This document shows, in pieces, positions 12,474 to 22,607 of a DNA stretch of 64,000 bases. The notes under the pieces are model-generated. The model did not search any database, was not told where the DNA came from, and saw only the letters and a list, made by a program, of their open reading frames with translations. The stretch is from Rusavskia elegans. Lineage: Eukaryota > Ascomycota > Lecanoromycetes > Teloschistales > Teloschistaceae. The stretch spans positions 682,001 through 746,000 of the forward strand of contig SAUG01000012.1 in assembly GCA_011316305.1 (NCBI GenBank), in the 5' to 3' direction. How positions within the stretch are numbered: the first letter of the stretch is position 1; the number at the start of each line of letters is the position of its first letter. The translations under genes and the position numbers were made by a program.

Positions 12474-13484
12474 TTAAGCCGGCCCTGACTCATGCCTTCT
12501 CTTCTCCCGCTGACGAAGTTCAGCAAGCTCTTGATCTTGTCTCTCCCTCATAGCCCGAAGTTGGTGAGTGTGCTGGCGTTCATCTTCTTCGCTCTGACGA
12601 TCAATTGCTTCGAGCTGCTCTCTGCATTGTCCCTGAATTTCCTCACGCTTACGTATGGTCTCTTTGCGTTTGCTGTTGTATTCGTCGAGACCCCTCTCCT
12701 CCTCGCAAAGGTGGTCCCATCTCACCTCCCAATCTGCAATTTGCTCCCGGAGTTTGTCCATCTCCAACAAGTGTGCCTGTTTTTCTTGCTCCATATGCTG
12801 CCGGCGGAATGCAAGTGTTGTGGCTTGTGTATCAGGTGACATTGGTCGAGCTAGATTCGGTCTCTGGGCTTGGATATCAATAGTGTTATCGTTACCAGAT
12901 TTCTCCAATGCAAGATATAATGCATTGGCTTTCCCGGCGACGTTCTGAGGAGGTATCGATTCTCTAGAACCGCAGTCTTTGCCAAGCTCTGTGCAATCAC
13001 CCATAGTATGACGCGTAGACTGAGAGCCTCTGCACTTGTTGGATAGAGGGCATTGACCAGGGCTATGAGATCCTGTACATTCGCGATTGTCACAAGTGGC
13101 TATCATCCTAGCTTCCGGTGCTCGCTGTACCACTCTCCGCTCCTCGTTATATCTTGCATCAAGATGGCCCGCGTTCCTGATGTGGGAACCGGAACTTGGC
13201 CAACTCCGCTTCGATTCCGACTGGAAGTCATCTGAAGACGGACGCCGTTTCGATCCCGTAGTTTCTTGGTATGATTTGTCCGGGGACAGGGTGTTGTTCA
13301 TAATATCTTTGTCTGCGCCTTCGGAGTGCCCCCTTTCGTTAGGTGTTTCGAACCCCGGCCTAGATGGACGTGCCCGCTTCAAATCAGGACCTGGCATCTG
13401 GAATTCCACTGGTCTAGCTTTCAGATTATCCATTGATTTGGGAACTGCTAGGGTCTGGAAGGCAGAGGTTGAGAGTCTAGGCAT
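12474..13484 (-). CDS. coiled-coil protein with Cys/His cluster, unknown function
   Basis: A 336-aa open frame. Residues 1-110 are polar and disordered (Ser, Pro, Arg rich). A Cys/His cluster follows at about 130-170, with CTGSHSPGQC and a second C-x7-H-x4-C group (CRGSQSTRHTMGDC), arranged like two degenerate zinc knuckles. Residues about 225-330 are a long charged coiled coil (repeated EEER, KRKE, REQLE, RERQDQELAELRQREK). I do not recognise the family; a nucleic-acid-binding scaffold is a guess. The frame is open a little upstream of the ATG, and a frame at 13,616-13,840 ending near a GTAAGT could be an upstream exon, so the start is not certain. Confidence 0.6.
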   Translation of the reverse strand: MPRLSTSAFQTLAVPKSMDNLKARPVEFQMPGPDLKRARPSRPGFETPNERGHSEGADKDIMNNTLSPDKSYQETTGSKRRPSSDDFQSESKRSWPSSGSHIRNAGHLDARYNEERRVVQRAPEARMIATCDNRECTGSHSPGQCPLSNKCRGSQSTRHTMGDCTELGKDCGSRESIPPQNVAGKANALYLALEKSGNDNTIDIQAQRPNLARPMSPDTQATTLAFRRQHMEQEKQAHLLEMDKLREQIADWEVRWDHLCEEERGLDEYNSKRKETIRKREEIQGQCREQLEAIDRQSEEDERQHTHQLRAMRERQDQELAELRQREKRRHESGPA

Positions 13485-14227
13485 AAGGTACAGGGCGAGA
13501 GATATGGATGATTGGGGATTTTGGTCGGTCGAAAGACTAGAAAGCCTCTAATTACATCTATGGTGGTTCACTAAACGTCAGGAAAATTGTTTGCGTGATC
13601 TGGGATGAAGGTAATTTACTTACACGAGTGGACTATTCGATACTGTAGGCAATACTTCCCAGATGACGATGAAGAACTGTAGCTCGGTCCTCTGTATGAG
13701 ATATCGTTACCGTTTGAGACGTTATGTGCCAAACTCCCAAGCAAATACCCGAATGGGAAGTCACGCTCTTCTCTGCTTTGCGCTGATCCGCTGTCTATCG
13801 CGGCTTCCAGCCGTGATAACATTTGAATTTCCAGTGTCATCTGGTGGAAAGAGCGCCACAGCTCTCAGCCAATGGCAGATAGCTCACATCACCAACTTAT
13901 AGAATCACTCTCCCAAGTGGATACTCTTGAGAATAATGCCCCAGCTCGACGTTTGCTGGGCCCTTGGATTATAGTTTTTGGTGCAGCTCAACGCTTGACC
14001 AATGGTCTGACCACTTCATGAAACGGAAAGATACTTGGCTAAGAACATTGGAAGGATCGGCTGCGCAGGCCAGCCAACACCAATGATGGGTAGGATGTGG
14101 TGAGAATTTCTGAGTATGATTCCGGAAAGGTAAGCCGCATATTCTCTACGCTCTGCGCTTTTTGCATGGTGCTGTGGGTGAGCGGTTTCGCCGGTATGAT
14201 CTCAGTCAAGTGCATCCACGCTGAGTC
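13485..14227. other. intergenic, possible upstream exon of coiled-coil gene
   Basis: This stretch holds a 74-codon minus-strand frame (13,840-13,616, beginning MTLEIQMLSRLEAA) that ends beside a GTAAGT donor. Splicing it to the coiled-coil gene would need a less usual GTGTAAG donor, so I did not include it. The rest shows nothing recognisable. Confidence 0.35.
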
Positions 14228-15152
14228 TTACTGCTCCTTTTTCTTTCTCTTTCCTTGTGTCCCATTCGGCTTTTCGAACCGGTTGACAACCGTCTGAACC
14301 ATCTTGCCAAACCAGTAAAAGTTCAAGCCACTCAACGCAGTGGTACTTGCGAGATATGCGATTGCGAGCCATGACGGCACGGGAAGCTCGCCAGGATTCT
14401 GGATAGCGCGCCAAATGTCGGTGTACATCCGATAATTCTGATATGTGCCCCAGACCAAGCGACTGCCACCGAATGTGGTCAGGAGAGCGATACCGTTGAC
14501 CAGCTGGAAGGTACTGCCAGTCATGCCAACCTTGTCCAGCCACCAGTGGATATTCAGGAACGGAGTTGAAAGTTCGTATAGGATGAAGTTGAGACCGTAG
14601 TAATTGACAAAAGGTCGCTGCAGCAAGATTAGCCACGCCAGGGTCCCCATCAATGCCACGCCAAGAACGTACGAAACCCATCATGGACACGGTGAGGGCA
14701 CTGGCAGCATGTGCTAACGCTCCCCAGCCGTGTACGTCGATATCCAGACTACTGGCAAGGAGATCCCAGGCAAAGTATCCTGCAGCGAAACCTTGCACCA
14801 TTCCACCAGCCCCGGTGTATCCCCAGACTCTTTCTTTCCAACTCATCTGCATTCTTTCTCTATCCGCACAGATGACCCATAGCGCCAACGTATTGATGAA
14901 GCACGATTGGACCATAGATACAAAGTGGACATTCCAATTGATCTTTGTTTTCGGCGAGAGCTGTGGGTAGATTTGAGGAGCAAGGCGAGCTGAGACATAA
15001 GGTGAGACGATTCGATTGATGAACTCATAGATGCAGAAGGCTGGAAGTATCTCGTGAACGTGCAATGGAAGGGTTTTCAGCGCAAGCGATTGCGCGAGTG
15101 GTTGGGCAGCTCTCACAAGCAAGGCAGGAGGGCGGAGGAAAGGGTCACGCAT
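14228..15152 (-). CDS. TLC-domain multi-pass membrane protein
   Basis: Two exons, 15,152-14,673 and 14,617-14,228, give 289 aa. The 55-nt intron (14,618-14,672) has GTACGT, a GGCTAATC branch and GCAG, and the join reads MMGF|RPFVNYYGLNF. The protein has about six to seven hydrophobic segments, a conserved NWNVHFVSMVQS block near residue 72, GYFAWDLL near 125 and a His-bearing VHGWGALAHAASAL block: the order seen in TRAM/LAG1/CLN8 (TLC) proteins of the TMEM56 type, thought to act in lipid sensing or handling at the ER. It ends in a Lys-rich tail (KRKKKEQ), suggestive of ER retention. An in-frame ATG 72 nt upstream (15,224) is possible, but the chosen Met precedes family-like sequence. Confidence 0.85.
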
Positions 15153-15628
15153 AGTGATGAGCAAGGTTAAATTCGAAACGTCTTTGTATGTAGCAAGATA
15201 GCTAAAATGGGTAATTCTTCGCAAAATACCGTGTGCTACGTGAATTCAACAAGGAGGTCGAGGAGGCGGAGTTCTTGCCCCTGAGAACGGCAGGGTTTAG
15301 CCCTTTATCAACCTTGGTACGCGCTCAACTAATAATGCCCCAAAGTATTTCTCTTCCTCGGTGAAGCGCAGAGGCTGATGAGGTCAAACTCGAGAACATT
15401 AGAAGATCCCTCTATCCTTTTAGTCCACCAAATACAATAAACCTTTTGCTACCCTCCCGGCATTATTATTAAAGCCCTCGATGAGCCGAGAGTATCCAGA
15501 GTGACCCTTGCTGACTCGATAATGGGCCTGCCTGCTGACAGTGACACAAGGAGGGCTCAATCGCCGAATGCCAGACAAGCCCGTTGACGTATCTTCAAAG
15601 TCCCGACAATGTCATGGATTGTGATAGC
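15153..15628. other. intergenic between TLC gene and CCCH gene
   Basis: The stretch serves as promoter region of the TLC gene and 3' region of the CCCH gene, both on the minus strand. Short frames here are shadows. No motif was identified. Confidence 0.5.
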
Positions 15629-16849
15629 CTACCACCTTTTGTAGCGCCTAAGATGCTCCGGATCGCTGGCAGTGACGCCTGTATCAAAGTGAGCGTAGTT
15701 GCATTGCTCGGCGCTTTTGTTACACCCGGCGGTATTCTTCCAGAAGTAGCAGGTCAGATGTTTTAGCTGAGAACTGGGCGCCCACGCTATATCAGCTTGA
15801 GGCCTGGCTCGTGGTTTAGAAGGGGGTGACCGCGATGTCTTGATCTGGACCGAGTGGCTCCTTGACGAGTCGGCGCGTTCACGAAGGCGTTCGTGAGGTG
15901 GCGACAAAGGAGCTGCTTTACTTGTATCCGGCGCTGTTGTTCCTTTGACAGGGCCGTTAGCCTTGGATGTATCCGGCGCTATCGTTCGTTTGACTGGGCC
16001 GTTGGCCTTAGATGAAGCGTCAGGTAACCTCTTTGGGGCTGGAGGTGACTGGACTATTTCGGGCTGATTTGCGGTAGATGTCTCTCCCTTAGGAACTTGT
16101 TGAGACTTTGGCGGTTGACCTTTTGGAGCTTCTTGGGCCTTAGCTTTGGTGCTGACAGACTGCACACGCTCCTTTGCTGGAGATAGGGGTTCGACGGCAG
16201 TTTTACCAGCAAAGTTTTGCAGCCGTGCGGGATCGGACGTTCCTCCAGATGCGGAGCGGGTCGCGGTTGGGCCCGGTGTTGTACTTTCCTTGCTGGAGGA
16301 AACTTCCGAGAGCTGACGCCAGGCAGCCATCTTGCTTTGGTACTCTACTTCTGCCATAATCTGTCGTCGTCGAGCAACTTCGGTTTCGTATCTCGCCTGG
16401 GCCATGGCCATCTGGGCTTCATGCTTCGCTTTTGCTGCTACCTCTTCCTCCTGCAAAGATGCGAGTTTTGCTGAGGCTGTCTCTGGTATCTCGGTTTGAG
16501 TAGCTGCATCAGCACATCGACGATGGTTGGACTGTGCTTGGGTATGCGGAGAATGATTATTATTGCAAGGGCGCTTGATGGCTTCCTGATGCTGTGACTC
16601 TTCCACTGGGGACGCAGCCGACCTTTTAAGGTTGTTGCTGACCCCGACATCCCCTGAGCGCCTATTTTCATACCCCTCGTCCCGATATTCCTGACCATGG
16701 AAGTTCTTCCTACTTTCAGTAAAGCTCAAATGTGCGGGCCAATCATCCAGACTTGCACCGTGCGCAAATTGCCGAAGGAATGATGTAGCAGGGGATTGCG
16801 TCCGTTCGTGGGTAGAGTAGACTCCTCGGGATGTAGGGCTGGTATCCAT
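15629..16849 (-). CDS. CCCH zinc-finger protein with coiled coil
   Basis: A single-exon 406-aa protein. The N-terminal part is polar; residues about 125-180 form an Ala/Glu/Lys-rich coiled coil (EEEVAAKAKHEAQMAMAQAR). A Pro/Ser/Lys-rich linker follows with an imperfect tandem repeat of APDTSKANGPVKGTT type (about 285-315). One CCCH finger closes the chain: CYFWKNTAGC ... C-NYAH, spaced C-x8-C-x6-C-x3-H, at about 373-391. CCCH fingers usually bind RNA, so a role in RNA metabolism or chromatin is plausible, but the full architecture is not one I can name. The family finger call is firm, the function is not. Confidence 0.75.
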   Translation of the reverse strand: MDTSPTSRGVYSTHERTQSPATSFLRQFAHGASLDDWPAHLSFTESRKNFHGQEYRDEGYENRRSGDVGVSNNLKRSAASPVEESQHQEAIKRPCNNNHSPHTQAQSNHRRCADAATQTEIPETASAKLASLQEEEVAAKAKHEAQMAMAQARYETEVARRRQIMAEVEYQSKMAAWRQLSEVSSSKESTTPGPTATRSASGGTSDPARLQNFAGKTAVEPLSPAKERVQSVSTKAKAQEAPKGQPPKSQQVPKGETSTANQPEIVQSPPAPKRLPDASSKANGPVKRTIAPDTSKANGPVKGTTAPDTSKAAPLSPPHERLRERADSSRSHSVQIKTSRSPPSKPRARPQADIAWAPSSQLKHLTCYFWKNTAGCNKSAEQCNYAHFDTGVTASDPEHLRRYKRW

Positions 16850-18168
16850 ATCGCAAGGTGGATTGTGCAGACGAGACTGATTAGATTCTGGCGTGTGTTG
16901 AGACAGAGTCTCTGTAATCTTGACTAATGCGGTGTCAATGGCCCTGGAGTAGTAGCTGCAAGACCTTGTGATATTTCTAAGGCAGTAATTATAGAGACGA
17001 GCTGTTGTTGATCAGGGATGCCGACTTCTGCGATGAAACGGAATTGAGATTAATCACACATCCGGAATCCAGTAGAGGTGAAGTAGTAGTAGGTGAAGTA
17101 ACAGGTGGGCTGGAAGTACCGACTGCGGCGGCGGTAGGATATATCAATTAGGGCCGCTCATGTATTCTTTGTAGAGGTGCTGCCGGTTGTAAGAATTGAT
17201 ACTCTCTTTGAAGATTGTGGTTTGCTTCTGCAGGTAAGCTTTTCTTGACAGGCACTTTAACCGGTAGCTGGCTGGCTTAAAGGCAAGGTCACTGGTCGTA
17301 GAGGATGACCGAAGATTTGAACAATAAAAAACTTTTACCTGTGGAAAGTCAGCTTCGGGTGATGTCCAGATCTTTGTATCGGCAGGACGACTCTGCAAAA
17401 GGATCCGCAGCAGCAGCGGAAGCAGGAAAGCAGGAGCCCGAAAACGTGCACCGGACGTGTGAGCTGGTGGTGGTTGTAATATGATATCTCACCTATCTGA
17501 AACGCAGTGAGCAAGATTGATTGGGTGCCTACATCGCCCGTCGAATTTGAGTGGGGATGGGAGGAAGTTGATATCGTCCAGATGAACGTCGAGCAGAGGG
17601 GCAGTAATAAGGTAGGTGAAGCAATCACTGCAGCGACTGTAGAAAATTTGAATTTAAGGTTGCTGAGAAAAGTCTCTACCTTAGTGTCACGCGTGGCATT
17701 GAACACGCGCCATCTCCCGATTGATCCGCCCACTCTCAACAAAACATCCGATTTTCTCTTGCAAACTCAACATACAGTCTTAGTAGTAAGGTACTGCCTT
17801 TGACCAAGTTCGTGATGGCTATGCAGCAATATTTCGTAACCTAAGATAAAAGACCCTGTATCCCTTACGGATAGACTGTAAAGGAGTAAGCATCTTACAT
17901 AGCACGTGCAGGTCTATCCATCACCGTCAGCTGAACGCAGCAATACGAGTTCTTCCCCACATGGAACATCCTCAGCCCAACCGTGTTGGCCAAAGTCAAG
18001 AGGCTAATGCACAGAGCTGTGCATGGCTGACTCCGGATATTCACTTCGATGTTGACCGGAAGCAATATGAAAATGAATGCTCCTTCTCCTACTTGATTCC
18101 TTTGAATATCATCTCCCTTTCCATCACCACAATCAAACCCCTATCAACCAAGTCCATATCCTTCGATC
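16850..18168. other. long intergenic region, no supported gene
   Basis: About 1.3 kb between divergently transcribed genes (CCCH minus, secreted protein plus). It holds overlapping short frames on both strands (for example 17,335-17,742 minus, 17,507-17,803 plus) with no domain and no convincing splice chain. A CACGTG palindrome lies at about 17,902. It probably contains both promoters and 5' leaders. Confidence 0.5.
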
Positions 18169-18778
18169 ATGCATTTCCTAAGCACCGTTACCGCCTTGAC
18201 CAGCTTGATGGCAATGGCTTTGGCGAGCACCTGTAACCAAGACAACTGCTACCGAGCAATCAAAAGATACGAGAGCGCCTCGTCCACCTTCTGCAAGCAG
18301 TACCTTGCTACCCCGTAACGTTTCCTCTCCCCCCTTATCCTCGCCATTGACTACTAATAACAATTAGCACCAACGCAGCCCCAACCCCCTTCGCAACCTG
18401 CGGTCTCGCCGTACGTCCGCCTTCCCACATCCCTTACCCTTCTCCCTCTCCCACCTGGCACCTCAAACCCCCATCTAACAAACATCTTCACTTCAGCGAA
18501 TCAGCAGCGCCTGCAACTGCCTCGAAACCAAAACTGCCCAGCTCCCTCCTCCTCCCACCACCACAGCAGCCACTACGACCAAGAGCTCCACCTCCTCATT
18601 CATCACCTCCACATGCTCTCGTAGCAGTGCTAGCGCCTGCCCTACCGCCACTGTCAATCCATGTTGCCAGTATCTTTGCGCGGTGGCACAGGTTCCGTTC
18701 CGGATCTGCTCGCCTTCGGATACGTCCGGGCAATTTGAGGTGTGTAGCAAGTGTCCGGTGCCGACGGCCGCACCCTGA
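18169..18778 (+). CDS. small secreted cysteine-rich protein (14 Cys)
   Basis: Three exons, 18,169-18,314, 18,368-18,410 and 18,497-18,778, encode 156 aa. Intron 1 (53 nt) has GTAACG, a CTACTAATAAC branch and TTAG; intron 2 (86 nt) has GTACGT, a CTAAC branch and TTCAG. Residues 1-20 are a typical signal peptide (MHFLSTVTALTSLMAMALAS). The mature part opens with CNQDNCYRAI and holds a further CGLARISSACNCL motif, the pattern of a common ascomycete secreted family whose members often begin CxxDNCLRA. A Thr/Ser/Pro linker follows, then a C-terminal half with CCQYLC and VCSKC. There are 14 cysteines in all, an even number. Expected to be exported and disulfide-bonded; an effector or wall role is only a guess. 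No single exon is long enough to stand out alone. Confidence 0.8.
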
Positions 18779-19098
18779 GGGCAACGACGTTGGGTCGAGT
18801 GGAGGAGGGATGGAAATGTGGTAGGATGCTTCGACGGCGAATAATTTCGGGGCCGTAGGTGGAATGAAAATAGGGTTTGGAATATATGAGATTCAGGGTG
18901 GTGGGTAGCATAATGATCATGGGTAATGAAAGCCACCCGTCAATCACATATATTTGCCAAGTTCGATGCCGTAGACCGTGTTTCCCTGCATGTGAACTAC
19001 TTTTTCAGTGATGTAGATGAACAGGGTGAGATCCATGCTCGAACCAGAATACGGAAGATACGTTACATGACCATATATACAATCGCCACCATCATGTA
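18779..19098. other. intergenic, 3' ends of convergent genes
   Basis: About 320 bp between the stop of the secreted protein gene and the stop of the kynurenine monooxygenase gene. It should hold both 3' UTRs and polyadenylation signals. Nothing specific was identified. Confidence 0.5.
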
Positions 19099-20943
19099 TC
19101 AATTCTGCTGATGATCCAAAAGCGCTCTCAGCGGCCTCAACCCACTTCTCCTCAGCAGCGCAAAGGCCGCCACACCAGTCAGACCAACAAAGCCAAGCCC
19201 GAGCACAGTAACGATCATCTTCCCCTGTCTAGCCACAGCTTCTTCCACTTCACTGTATCGTTGGTTCTCGAAGCTCACCCGGCTGTACTGCGTGCTCCAA
19301 CCCAGACTCGGCAGATAAAGGCTGACTGATTCCTCGAGCCATTTCCTCATCCTGTACAGAGGCGACTTCACCCCAGCGCTCATTTCTTGGTAATTTCGTA
19401 GGGCCAAGTCATTGATCGCTGCGGCATCAGGTGTTCTTTGTGACGTGTAGGCATTGAGCGCACCTGCCCTTCTCTCCTTGCGACTGGTGGCCAGCTTCGG
19501 GGATTCATTGTACACGTCGTGGCCGTCCAGGAAGTCGAAGAGCACTCGGACGTCTTCGAGCCCTGCATTCATTCCCTGGCCGTAGAAGGGCACCATGGCG
19601 TGGGCGGCGTCTCCAATGATGACGACGCTGGATCTGTAATGGTATGGCGTACACTTGATGGACAGTAGTGGAAGGTGTGGGTTTTCCGTGAACTGATGGC
19701 GTAGGTCTTCTGGGGAGATGAGTTCTGGGCAGACGCCGGGGAAATTCTTCGAGAATGATGACACGAAATCTTTGGCTGACAGCGGAGTAAGGGCTGTGAA
19801 GTAGGATTCGGGAGCGAATAAGGTACACGTGAAAGATTTGTCCATGGATGGGATTGCGATGAACATGAAGGACCCGCCGGGCCAGATATGCAGATGGTCC
19901 GGGGAGATGACAAAGGACGTGTCAGAAGATCTCGGATTGATATGAAACTCACACCAGAGCGTGTCGATGTATTCTTGCTGGTAGGCTAGGCGTGCAAATT
20001 TCATCATGTGGAATCTCGCTGCTGAGTGGGCGCCGTCAGCACCGATCATAAAGTCGAAATCCACGGTGATTTCTTTTGGTCTATCCTTGTCTGATTTTGT
20101 TGGAGCATTGCCAGTAGGGTTCTGAGCATGATCTGTCTTCGCCAGGGTTCGCTGCTCGAACCAAGCAACGTTCTTCTTGAAGTCGGCTCCAGTCAATTTG
20201 TGATTGAAATGTAGAGTGACGTTGGGCATCTGCTCCAGATAGTCAAGCAGCCGCTTGTTGAGCATCGCCCGGTCGACGGCTCTGATGTACTGAGCTCGTA
20301 AGTTAGAAATTCTATCACTGTCCTCTAACAGTGAAGAGGGAAAGGGCTTACTCTGCCCTGCGCGTCATAGAGTTGAGGCTCCTCGTAAAGTTCGCCATCT
20401 TGACCTCGACCATGGATCATTCGCCCGTGCATAGGAATGCTTTCTTTGAGGACCGCATCCAGAAGTCCTTCGCATTTTGCATGTCTTATGGAGTTGATGC
20501 CACGTTCCGACAGGGCTAGGTTGATAGACTTTGTGAAATTGAGGGGAGTTGTGGAGGGGTCACGTAGGTCTGTGTTGTTTCTGGAGTCAGACTCTTTTAC
20601 CCTTGAAGGATCGCACCAGAGCGTCACTTCATGATATTACTTTTGCTCCGGATGGTAGCGCACGGGCATGTATGGTAGAAGCCAACAGTATACACAGTGA
20701 CCAATACAGACAATAGTAAGGGTATCAGAAGAAGACATTATGAGCAAAAGAGAGGAGGTATGAGCTGAAGAAAGAGGATCAAATTTCATAGGATAATCCC
20801 AAATTATTACCATCTCGTAGTTCATATACCGCAACATCATCCCCTCGTCCGGCAGCATAGAGAGCCGACAGGGCTCCCACCGGGCCGGCACCGACGACCA
20901 AGACTTTCTGCTTCCCGTTTACGTCGGGCATTGTTATGCTCAT
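19099..20943 (-). CDS. bna4: kynurenine 3-monooxygenase
   Basis: This FAD/NADPH hydroxylase converts L-kynurenine to 3-hydroxykynurenine in tryptophan-to-NAD synthesis, at the mitochondrial outer membrane. Three exons, 20,943-20,811, 20,569-20,352 and 20,289-19,099, give 513 aa (509 from the second ATG, 20,931). Seen: the FAD GxGxxG site [10 protein letters not shown] near residue 17; [20 protein letters not shown], the family signature; the DG motif IGADGAHSA; the GD motif [20 protein letters not shown]; and a C-terminal hydrophobic anchor (about 480-500) followed by Arg residues. Introns are 241 nt (20,570-20,810) and 62 nt (20,290-20,351); the first is long for this locus but the join YELRD|DLRDPS is exact. 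It shares a promoter of about 200 bp with the divergent methionine aminopeptidase. Confidence 0.95.
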
Positions 20944-21150
20944 GAAGAATGTACAACCTCAAAAATCAGAGTAGATCTTACTGGATGGACGTATTCGAGT
21001 TCAAGCGCCGTAACCGCTTCGGCGCTTCGGGTGCCGCGAAACTAACGGAACCAACCACTGTAAAGGTCAAGAGACGAAATCGACTGGGTCCCAGCCTTAC
21101 TTCTGGAACGATCTTGGCTCACCCGTTTGTCGTACATCATCGCTGCCACT
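20944..21150. promoter_or_regulatory. divergent promoter of bna4 and MetAP1
   Basis: The 207-bp gap between two start codons facing away from each other must hold both core promoters. I did not identify a specific factor site. Confidence 0.5.
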
Positions 21151-22520
21151 ATGGCGGCCGAAATACCCATCAAGAAGGCCTGTATGGGCGTCGAGTGTCC
21201 AAACGAAGCTGGTTCTCTGCAGTGTCCCACTTGCCTCAAGATCGGGAAAGAAAGTACCTTTTGCTCACAAGACTGTTTCAAGCGCAGTTGGGTAGGCTAC
21301 CCTGTGCCTTCGTAAGGTACATATTTGAACGCATCTCTCTGCTCATCGCTTACGCGAAACTAGGCAGAGCACAAAGTAGTCCACAAAGCTGGTACAGCTC
21401 ACCTACGTCTCTCTTCGTTCATTTGAAGGCTGATCTCTTACTAGCCTCTGGTGGAACACTACACAACCCTTTCCCATCTTTCAAGTTCACTGGATCACTA
21501 CGACCCGTTTACCCTCTATCCCCCAGACGACCTATCCCGGCCCACATTACCAAGCCTCCCTGGTCAGAAGATGGAGATCCGAAGTACAAGATGTTTGGTC
21601 GAAATAAGATCACAATCCTCGATAAAGCCGGTCAAGATGCCATGCGGAAAGTCTGCCGTCTCTCCCGTGAGGTATTGGATATCATCGGTCGTGAAGTCAG
21701 ACCTGGGGTAACAACCGACTATCTTGACGAGATCTGTCACAACGCCTGCATAGAACGAAACGTAAAATGTTTTCTGAGTTTCATCTAGCCCATCATTGAC
21801 TGATCGTCCTAGGCTTATCCCTCCCCCCTCAACTACATGAACTTCCCAAAATCCGTCTGCACCTCGGTCAACGAAGTAATCTGCCACGGTATTCCCGACT
21901 CCCGAGTTCTCCTCGATGGCGATATAGTCAACCTCGACGTCTCCCTCTACCACGGCGGCTACCACGGTGACCTCAACGAAACCTACTACGTTGGCCCCGC
22001 AGGCCTGAGCAAAGCAAATATCCACCTGGTCGAAACCACCCGCGAATGTCTTCGTCTTGCCATCGAAACCGTTAAACCAGGCCTCCCCTTCCGCAACATC
22101 GGCAATACGATAGAAAAATACGCCAAGGAGCAGAAATGCTCGGTAATTACGACGTATTGCGGGCATGGTATCAATACGCTGTTCCACTGCGCGCCGAATA
22201 TTCCGCATTACGCGAAAAACAAGGCCGTGGGCGTTGCGAAGCCTGGGATGTGTTTTACCATCGAACCTATGATAAGTGTGGGCAGTCCCAGGGATAAAAC
22301 ATGGCCGGATAACTGGACGAGTGTGACCGTCGACGGGGCGAGGACGGCACAGTTCGAGCACACGCTCTTGGTAACGGATGACGGGTGTGAGGTTTTGACG
22401 GCGAGGTTGGAGGATAGCCCCGGTGGGAAGGTAGAGATGCCGAAGGAAGGTGACAAGCAGGGCGAGGTGGAGGCGGTGGTGAATGGAGTACATGCAAATG
22501 GTATTGAAAGTAAGGACTGA
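21151..22520 (+). CDS. map1: methionine aminopeptidase type 1
   Basis: Removes the initiator Met from nascent proteins at the ribosome. Four exons, 21,151-21,291, 21,364-21,391 (28 nt), 21,445-21,761 and 21,813-22,520, give 397 aa, a normal length. The N-terminus has the type-1 zinc finger ([22 protein letters not shown]). The peptidase part has [21 protein letters not shown], the metal ligands in [20 protein letters not shown], the catalytic His in TYCGHGI and the Glu in FTIEPMI. Introns of 72, 53 and 51 nt all end in TAG. An upstream in-frame ATG at 21,127 is less likely, because the chosen start gives the usual short lead before the zinc finger. The 22,520 stop is close to the convergent MFS gene. 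Confidence 0.95.
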
Positions 22521-22607
22521 ATGAAACGTTGACGTGGTTGTATGGATGATGTAAAATTTTACAAGTAAGGAGAATTGGATACCTTGGCAACAGACTTTAC
22601 TATGGAA

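Noticed and set aside
17335..17742. 135-codon minus-strand frame near the CCCH gene
   Set aside because: It overlaps an opposite frame of similar length, has no recognisable motif and no clean splice link to the CCCH gene.
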